Made by a program: the position numbers and the translations under genes. 64,000 nt of DNA, from contig NW_025813665.1 in NCBI RefSeq assembly GCF_910589235.1, positions 124,001-188,000 of the forward strand, written 5' to 3'. The notes under the pieces are model-generated. The model was not told the DNA's origin and did no database searches. It saw only the letters and a list, made by a program, of their open reading frames with translations. Numbering within the stretch: the stretch's first letter is position 1; each line of letters opens with the position of its first letter. Shown one piece after another: positions 56,608-64,000 of this stretch. Source of the stretch: Vespa crabro. Taxonomy: Eukaryota > Arthropoda > Insecta > Hymenoptera > Vespidae.

Positions 56608-57630
56608 TCCAATATAAAATAGATGTTTCATCTTATGAAATGCAATGTTCTGAATCGATTGTTAACATTTTTCTAACTGTGGCACAAGTATTATTAAAGA
56701 TTTCACGATTTTATCTTCGCATATACCGAAATTCGCGTATGTCGATTACGTTTTTCGACAATTATCATATGAAAACGCGTATTTAAACATAGTAAAAACG
56801 TTATATTCTTGTTATATTCTTTATTCTGCATCGATAGAATATAAAATCATTGAAATTGAACGAGATTTCAAGTTTTCGTTTTTCGACGATACGCGTATAT
56901 GAGCGAAAAATCGTATATACGATATGAAAGAATGTTAAAAACTTTGATTCCAATATAAAATAGATGTTTGATCTTATGAAATGCAATGTTCTGAATCGAT
57001 TGGTAACATTTTTCTAACTGTGGCACAAGTATTATTAAAGATTTCACGATTTTATCTTCGCATATACCGAAATTCGCGTATGTCGATTACGTTTTTCGAC
57101 AATTATCATATGAAAACGCGTATTTAAACATAGTAAAAACGTTATATTCTTGTTATATTCTTTATTCTGCATCGATAGAATATAAAATCATTGAAATTGA
57201 ACGAGATTTCAAGTTTTCGTTTTTCGACGATACGCGTATATGAGCGAAAAATCGTATATACGATATGAAAGAATGTTAAAAACTTTGATTCCAATATAAA
57301 ATAGATGTTTGATCTTATGAAATGCAATGTTCTGAATCGATTGGTAACATTTTTCTAACTGTGGCACAAGTATTATTAAAGATTTCACGATTTTATCTTC
57401 GCATATACCGAAATTCGCGTATGTCGATTACGTTTTTCGACAATTATCATATGAAAATGCGTATTTAAACTTAGTAAAAACGTTATATTCTTGTTATATT
57501 CTTTATTTTGCATCGATAGAATATAAAATCATTGAAATTTAACGAGATTTCAAGTTTTCGTTTTTCGACGATACGCGTATATGAGCGAAAAATCGTATAT
57601 ACGATATGAAAGAATGTTAAAAACTTTGAT
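56608..57630. repeat. Three-unit (1023-bp) tandem duplication, copy 1
   Basis: Units carry 22C/55T, none, and 169T/182T/219T/251T. The next 1023 bases carry exactly the same set. Four shared changes in a single unit make this one of the clearest recent duplications in the window. Confidence 0.92.
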
Positions 57631-58653
57631 TCCAATATAAAATAGATGTTTCATCTTATGAAATGCAATGTTCTGAATCGATTGTTAACATTTTTCTAAC
57701 TGTGGCACAAGTATTATTAAAGATTTCACGATTTTATCTTCGCATATACCGAAATTCGCGTATGTCGATTACGTTTTTCGACAATTATCATATGAAAACG
57801 CGTATTTAAACATAGTAAAAACGTTATATTCTTGTTATATTCTTTATTCTGCATCGATAGAATATAAAATCATTGAAATTGAACGAGATTTCAAGTTTTC
57901 GTTTTTCGACGATACGCGTATATGAGCGAAAAATCGTATATACGATATGAAAGAATGTTAAAAACTTTGATTCCAATATAAAATAGATGTTTGATCTTAT
58001 GAAATGCAATGTTCTGAATCGATTGGTAACATTTTTCTAACTGTGGCACAAGTATTATTAAAGATTTCACGATTTTATCTTCGCATATACCGAAATTCGC
58101 GTATGTCGATTACGTTTTTCGACAATTATCATATGAAAACGCGTATTTAAACATAGTAAAAACGTTATATTCTTGTTATATTCTTTATTCTGCATCGATA
58201 GAATATAAAATCATTGAAATTGAACGAGATTTCAAGTTTTCGTTTTTCGACGATACGCGTATATGAGCGAAAAATCGTATATACGATATGAAAGAATGTT
58301 AAAAACTTTGATTCCAATATAAAATAGATGTTTGATCTTATGAAATGCAATGTTCTGAATCGATTGGTAACATTTTTCTAACTGTGGCACAAGTATTATT
58401 AAAGATTTCACGATTTTATCTTCGCATATACCGAAATTCGCGTATGTCGATTACGTTTTTCGACAATTATCATATGAAAATGCGTATTTAAACTTAGTAA
58501 AAACGTTATATTCTTGTTATATTCTTTATTTTGCATCGATAGAATATAAAATCATTGAAATTTAACGAGATTTCAAGTTTTCGTTTTTCGACGATACGCG
58601 TATATGAGCGAAAAATCGTATATACGATATGAAAGAATGTTAAAAACTTTGAT
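57631..58653. repeat. Three-unit (1023-bp) tandem duplication, copy 2
   Basis: It repeats 56608-57630 with no difference that I could see: 22C/55T at 57652 and 57685, and the four-change unit at 58313. Confidence 0.92.
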
Positions 58654-59335
58654 TCCAATATAAAATAGATGTTTGATCTTATGAAATGCAATGTTCTGAA
58701 TCGATTGGTAACATTTTTCTAACTGTGACATAAGTATTATTAAAGATTTCACGATTTTATCTTCGCATATACCGAAATTCGCGTATGTCGATTACGTTTT
58801 TCGACAATTATCATATGAAAACGCGTATTTAAACATAGTAAAAACGTTATATTCTTGTTATATTCTTTATTCTGCATCGATAGAATATAAAATCATTGAA
58901 ATTGAACGAGATTTCAAGTTTTCGTTTTTCGACGATACGCGTATATGAGCGAAAAATCGTATATACGATATGAAAGAATGTTAAAAACTTTGATTCCAAT
59001 ATAAAATAGATGTTTGATCTTATGAAATGCAATGTTCTGAATCGATTGGTAACATTTTTCTAACTGTGGCACAAGTATTATTAAAGATTTCACGATTTTA
59101 TCTTCGCATATACCGAAATTCGCGTATGTCGATTACGTTTTTCGACAATTATCATATGAAAACGCGTATTTAAACATAGTAAAAACGTTATATTCTTGTT
59201 ATATTCTTTATTCTGCATCGATAGAATATAAAATCATTGAAATTGAACGAGATTTCAAGTTTTCGTTTTTCGACGATACGCGTATATGAGCGAAAAATCG
59301 TATATACGATATGAAAGAATGTTAAAAACTTTGAT

Positions 59336-62064
59336 TCCAATATAAAATAGATGTTTGTTCGTATGAAATGCAATGTTCTGAATCGATTGGTAACATTTTT
59401 CTAACTGTGGCACAAGTATTATTAAAGATTTCACGATTTTATCTTCGCATATACCGAAATTCGCGTATGTCGATTACGTTTTTCGACAATTATCATATGA
59501 AAACGCGTATTTAAACATAGTAAAAACGTTATATTCTTGTTATATTCTTTATTCTGCATCGATAGAATATAAAATCATTGAAATTGAACGAGATTTCAAG
59601 TTTTCGTTTTTCGACGATACGCGTATATGAGCGAAAAATCGTATATACGATATGAAAGAATGTTAAAAACTTTGATTCCAATATAAAATAGATGTTTGAT
59701 CGTATGAAATGCAATGTTCTGAATCGATTGGTAACATTTTTCTAACTGTGGCACAAGTATTATTAAAGATTTCACGATTTTATCTTCGCATATACCGAAA
59801 TTCGCGTATGTCGATTACGTTTTTCGACAATTATCATATGAAAACGCGTATTTAAACATAGTAAAAACGTTATATTCTTGTTATATTCTTTATTCTGCAT
59901 CGATAGAATATAAAATCATTGAAATTGAACGAGATTTCAAGTTTTCGTTTTTCGACGATACGCGTATATGAGCGAAAAATCGTATATACGATATGAAAGA
60001 ATGTTAAAAACTTTGATTCCAATATAAAATAGATGTGTGATCTTATGAAATGCAATGTTCTGAATCGATTGGTAACATTTTTCTAACTGTGGCACAAGTA
60101 TTATTAAAGATTTCACGATTTTATCTTCGCATATACCGAAATTCGCGTATGTCGATTACGTTTTTCGACAATTATCATATGAAAACGCGTATTTAAACAT
60201 AGTAAAAACGTTATATTCTTGTTATATTCTTTATTCTGCATCGATAGAATATAAAATCATTGAAATTGAACGAGATTTCAAGTTTTCGTTTTTCGACGAT
60301 ACGCGTATATGAGCGAAAAATCGTATATACGATATGAAAGAATGTTAAAAACTTTGATTCCAATATAAAATAGATGTTTGATCGTATGAAATGCAATGTT
60401 CTGAATCGATTGGTAACATTTTTCTAACTGTGGCACAAGTATTATTAAAGATTTCACGATTTTATCTTCGCATATACCGAAATTCGCGTATGTCGATTAC
60501 GTTTTTCGACAATTATCATATGAAAACGCGTATTTAAACATAGTAAAAAACGTTATATTCTTGTTATATTCTTTATTCTGCATCGATAGAATATAAAATC
60601 ATTGAAATTGAACGAGATTTCAAGTTTTCGTTTTTCGACGATACGCGTATATGAGCGAAAAATCGTATATACGATATGAAAGAATGTTAAAAACTTTGAT
60701 TCCAATATAGAATAGATGTTTGATCTTATGAAATGCAATGTTCTGAATCGATTGGTAACATTTTTCTAACTGTGGCACAAGTATTATTAAAGATTTCACG
60801 ATTTTATCTTCGCATATACCGAAATTCGCGTATGTCGATTACGTTTTTCGACAATTATCATATGAAAACGCGTATTTAAACATAGTAAAAACGTTATATT
60901 CTTGTTATATTCTTTATTCTGCATCGATAGAATATAAAATCATTGAAATTGAACGAGATTTCAAGTTTTCGTTTTTCGACGATACGCGTATATGAGCGAA
61001 AAATCGTATATACGATATGAAAGAATGTTAAAAACTTTGATTCCAATATAAAATAGATGTTTGATCTTATGAAATGCAATGTTCTGAATCGATTGGTAAC
61101 ATTTTTCTAACTGTGGCACAAGTATTATTAAAGATTTCACGATTTTATCTTCGCATATACCGAAATTCGCGTATGTCGATTACGTTTTTCGACAATTATC
61201 ATATGAAAACGCGTATTTAAACAAAGTAAAAACGTTATATTCTTGTTATATTCTTTATTCTGCATCGATAGAATATAAAATCATTGAAATTGAACGAGAT
61301 TTCAAGTTTTCGTTTTTCGACGATACGCGTATATGAGCGAAAAATCGTATATACGATATGAAAGAATGTTAAAAACTTTGATTCCAATATAAAATAGATG
61401 TTTGATCTTATGAAATGCAATGTTCTGAATCGATTGGTAACATTTTTCTAACTGTGGCATAAGTATTATTAAAGATTTCACGATTTTATCTTCGCATATA
61501 CCGAAATTCGCGTATGTCGATTACGTTTTTCGACAATTATCATATGAAAACGCGTATTTAAACATAGTAAAAACGTTATATTCTTGTTATATTCTTTATT
61601 CTGCATCGATAGAATATAAAATCATTGAAATTGAACGAGATTTCAAGTTTTCGTTTTTCGACGATACGCGTATATGAGCGAAAAATCGTATATACGATAT
61701 GAAAGAATGTTAAAAACTTTGATTCCAATATAAAATAGATGTTTGATCGTATGAAATGCAATGTTCTGAATCGATTGGTAACATTTTTCTAACTGTGGCA
61801 CAAGTATTATTAAAGATTTCACGATTTTATCTTCGCATATACCGAAATTCGCGTATGTCGATTACGTTTTTCGACAATTATCATATGAAAACGCGTATTT
61901 AAACATAGTAAAAACGTTATATTCTTGTTATATTCTTTATTCTGCATCGATAGAATATAAAATCATTGAAATTGAACGAGATTTCAAGGTTTCGTTTTTC
62001 GACGATACGCGTATATGAGCGAAAAATCGTATATACGATATGAAAGAATGTTAAAAACTTTGAT
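59336..62064. repeat. Local cluster of 26G units
   Basis: The change T to G at unit position 26 occurs in the units at 59336 (with 23T), 59677, 60359 and 61724 and nowhere else that I saw. Spacings are one, two and four units, with no single period. The pattern fits short-range exchange or conversion spreading a young variant within about 2.7 kb. Confidence 0.7.
60545..60550. other. Single-base A insertion in an A run
   Basis: The five-A run at unit positions 187-191 is six A, as at 46222-46227. The unit starting at 60359 is 342 bases. The two are 42 units apart and share no other marker, so they look like independent events. Confidence 0.85.
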
Positions 62065-63769
62065 TCCAATATAAAATAGATGTTTGATCTTATGAAATGC
62101 AATGTTCTGAATCGATTGGTAACATTTTTATAACTGTGGCACAAGTATTATTAAAGATTTCACGATTTTATCTTCGCATATACCGAAATTCGCGTATGTC
62201 GATTACGTTTTTCGACAATTATCATATGAAAACGCGTATTTAAACATAGTAAAAACGTTATATTCTTGTTATATTCTTTATTCTGCATCGATAGAATATA
62301 AAATCATTGAAATTGAACGAGATTTCAAGTTTTCGTTTTTCGACGATACGCGTATATGAGCGAAAAATCGTATATACGATATGAAAGAATGTTAAAAACT
62401 TTGATTCCAATATAAAATAGATGTTTGATCTTATGAAATGCAATGTTCTGAATCGATTGGTAACATTTTTCTAACTGTGGCACAAGTATTATTAAAGATT
62501 TCACGATTTTATCTTCGCATATACCGAAATTCGCGTATGTCGATTACGTTTTTCGAAAATTATCATATGAAAACGCGTATTTAAACATAGTAAAAACGTT
62601 ATATTCTTGTTATATTCTTTATTCTGCATCGATAGAATATAAAATCATTGAAATTGAACGAGATTTCAAGTTTTCGTTTTTCGACGATACGCGTATATGA
62701 GCGAAAAATCGTATATACGATATGAAAGAATGTTAAAAACTTTGATTCCAATATAAAATAGATGTTTGATCTTATGAAATGCAATGTTCTGAATCGATTG
62801 GTAACATTTTTCTAACTGTGGCACAAGTATTATTAAAGATTTCACGATTTTATCTTCGCATATACCGAAATTCGCGTATGTCGATTACGTTTTTCGACAA
62901 TTATCATATGAAAACGCGTATTTAAACATAGTAAAAACGTTATATTCTTGTTATATTCTTTATTCTGCATCGATAGAATATAAAATCATTGAAATTGAAC
63001 GAGATTTCAAGTTTTCGTTTTTCGACGATACGCGTATATGAGCGAAAAATCGTATATACGATATGAAAGAATGTTAAAAACTTTGATTCCAATATAAAAT
63101 AGATGTTTGATCTTATGAAATGCAATGTTCTGAATCGATTGGTAACATTTTTCTAACTGTGGCACAAGTATTATTAAAGATTTCACGATTTTATCTTCGC
63201 ATATACCGAAATTCGCGTATGTCGATTACGTTTTTCGACAATTATCATATGAAAACGCGTATTTAAACAAAGTAAAAACGTTATATTCTTGTTATATTCT
63301 TTATTCTGCATCGATAGAATATAAAATCATTGAAATTGAACGAGATTTCAAGTTTTCGTTTTTCGACGATACGCGTATATGAGCGAAAAATCGTATATAC
63401 GATATGAAAGAATGTTAAAAACTTTGATTCCAATATAAAATAGATGTTTGATCTTATGAAATGCAATGTTCTGAATCGATTGGTAACATTTTTATAACTG
63501 TGGCACAAGTATTATTAAAGATTTCACGATTTTATCTTCGCATATACCGAAATTCGCGTATGTCGATTACGTTTTTCGACAATTATCATATGAAAACGCG
63601 TATTTAAACATAGTAAAAACGTTATATTCTTGTTATATTCTTTATTCTGCATCGATAAAATATAAAATCATTGAAATTGAACGAGATTTCAAGTTTTCGT
63701 TTTTCGACGATACGCGTATATGAGCGAAAAATCGTATATACGATATGAAAGAATGTTAAAAACTTTGAT

Positions 63770-64000
63770 TCCAATATAAAATAGATGTTTGATCTTATGA
63801 AATGCAATGTTCTGAATCGATTGGTAACATTTTTCTAACTGTGGCACAAGTATTATTAAAGATTTCACGATTTTATCTTCGCATATACCGAAATTCGCGT
63901 ATGTCGATTACGTTTTTCGACAATTATCATATGAAAACGCGTATTTAAACATAGTAAAAACGTTATATTCTTGTTATATTCTTTATTCTGCATCGATAGA
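63770..64000. repeat. Last, truncated satellite unit
   Basis: The final 231 bases match unit positions 1-231 of the consensus and are cut by the window end. The array therefore continues beyond the window. Confidence 0.95.

Larger units (their letters stand above)
1..64000. repeat. 341-bp satellite DNA tandem array filling the window
   Basis: The same 341-base sequence recurs head to tail from the first to the last base, about 187.7 times, with no inversion and no interruption. The landmark TCCAATATAAAATAG falls at 1, 342, 683, 1024 and so on, staying on this grid except for a net +2 bases from six single-base indels. Units usually carry zero to two substitutions relative to the consensus, so similarity between units is roughly 99% by eye. 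Neither array edge is inside the window, so the array is longer than 64 kb. Arrays of this kind are known from centromeric and pericentromeric heterochromatin, where unequal exchange and gene conversion keep copies alike. A centromeric location here is inference only. I recognise no named satellite family. No gene, transposon or unique sequence occurs anywhere in it. Confidence 0.99.

Noticed and set aside
1..64000. CRISPR array
   Set aside because: The period is 341 bp and the whole unit is conserved. There is no alternation of short repeat and variable spacer and no cas gene.
1..64000. Tandem gene cluster such as 5S rRNA, tRNA or histone genes
   Set aside because: I see no rRNA or tRNA-like sequence, no internal promoter boxes and no conserved coding frame in the unit, and G+C is far below that of such RNA genes.
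1..64000. Canonical CENP-B box in the unit
   Set aside because: No match to the known box was recognised. TTCG occurs several times, but the rest of the motif is absent.
1..64000. Transposon-derived array (long terminal or terminal inverted repeats)
   Set aside because: No unit-length terminal repeats, target-site duplications, integrase or transposase frame were seen, and no unit is inverted or interrupted.
1..64000. Pure assembly artefact repeating one unit
   Set aside because: Units differ by many ordered, non-random private variants with several distinct spacings, which a copied unit would not show. Copy number may still be wrong and needs read support.

Overview
The whole 64-kb window is one uninterrupted, head-to-tail satellite DNA array. 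I found no gene, RNA gene, mobile element, CRISPR array or unique DNA in it. The repeat unit is 341 bp and about 187.7 copies are present. With unit 1 starting at base 1, the last, partial unit starts at 63770 and is cut at the window end. Every unit lies in the same orientation. Most differ from the consensus by zero to two single-base changes, and about a quarter match it exactly by eye. I found only six length changes in 64 kb, all of one base: +1 near 4236, +1 near 37572, two -1 in the unit at 42287, +1 near 46222 and +1 near 60545.

The unit is about 71% A+T (98 G+C of 341 by hand count) yet holds 22 CpG dinucleotides, roughly three times the number expected from its C and G content. Multi-kilobase satellite arrays of this size and uniformity are typical of eukaryotic centromeric or pericentromeric heterochromatin. 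An A+T-rich unit with abundant, apparently undecayed CpG would fit an insect with little DNA methylation, perhaps a hymenopteran. That host assignment is a weak inference: nothing here identifies a species.

The real information is the second layer of organisation. Following shared private variants shows that neighbouring units are not simply random copies. The commonest spacing between units carrying the same variants is nine units (3069 bp), seen in at least six stretches, clearest as two almost identical nine-unit blocks at 20803-26940 and as a longer mosaic at 27623-39899. Other spacings occur locally: eight units (11937-17051), three units (56608-58653), two units (16370-17733, 37171-38535, 46719-48423) and twelve units (1706-6821). 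Some single units are hybrids of two parental types and mark the probable crossover points of these duplications. Layout: 1-10 kb, sparse variants with 12- and 9-unit echoes; 10-20.5 kb, 8/9-unit family rich in changes at unit positions 202-215; 20.8-26.9 kb, clean 9-unit duplication; 27.6-39.9 kb, 9-unit mosaic with the 268A/314C-180G pair; 40-50 kb, fewer shared markers and the most damaged unit; 50-58.7 kb, 9- and 3-unit duplications; 59-62 kb, a local 26G cluster; then near-consensus units to the end.

There are no genes to interact. A reverse-strand open frame of 61 codons (75 when unit position 66 is A) recurs in nearly every unit only because the unit recurs. I do not consider it a gene. 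In all entries, 'unit position' counts from the first base of a unit as phased at window base 1.
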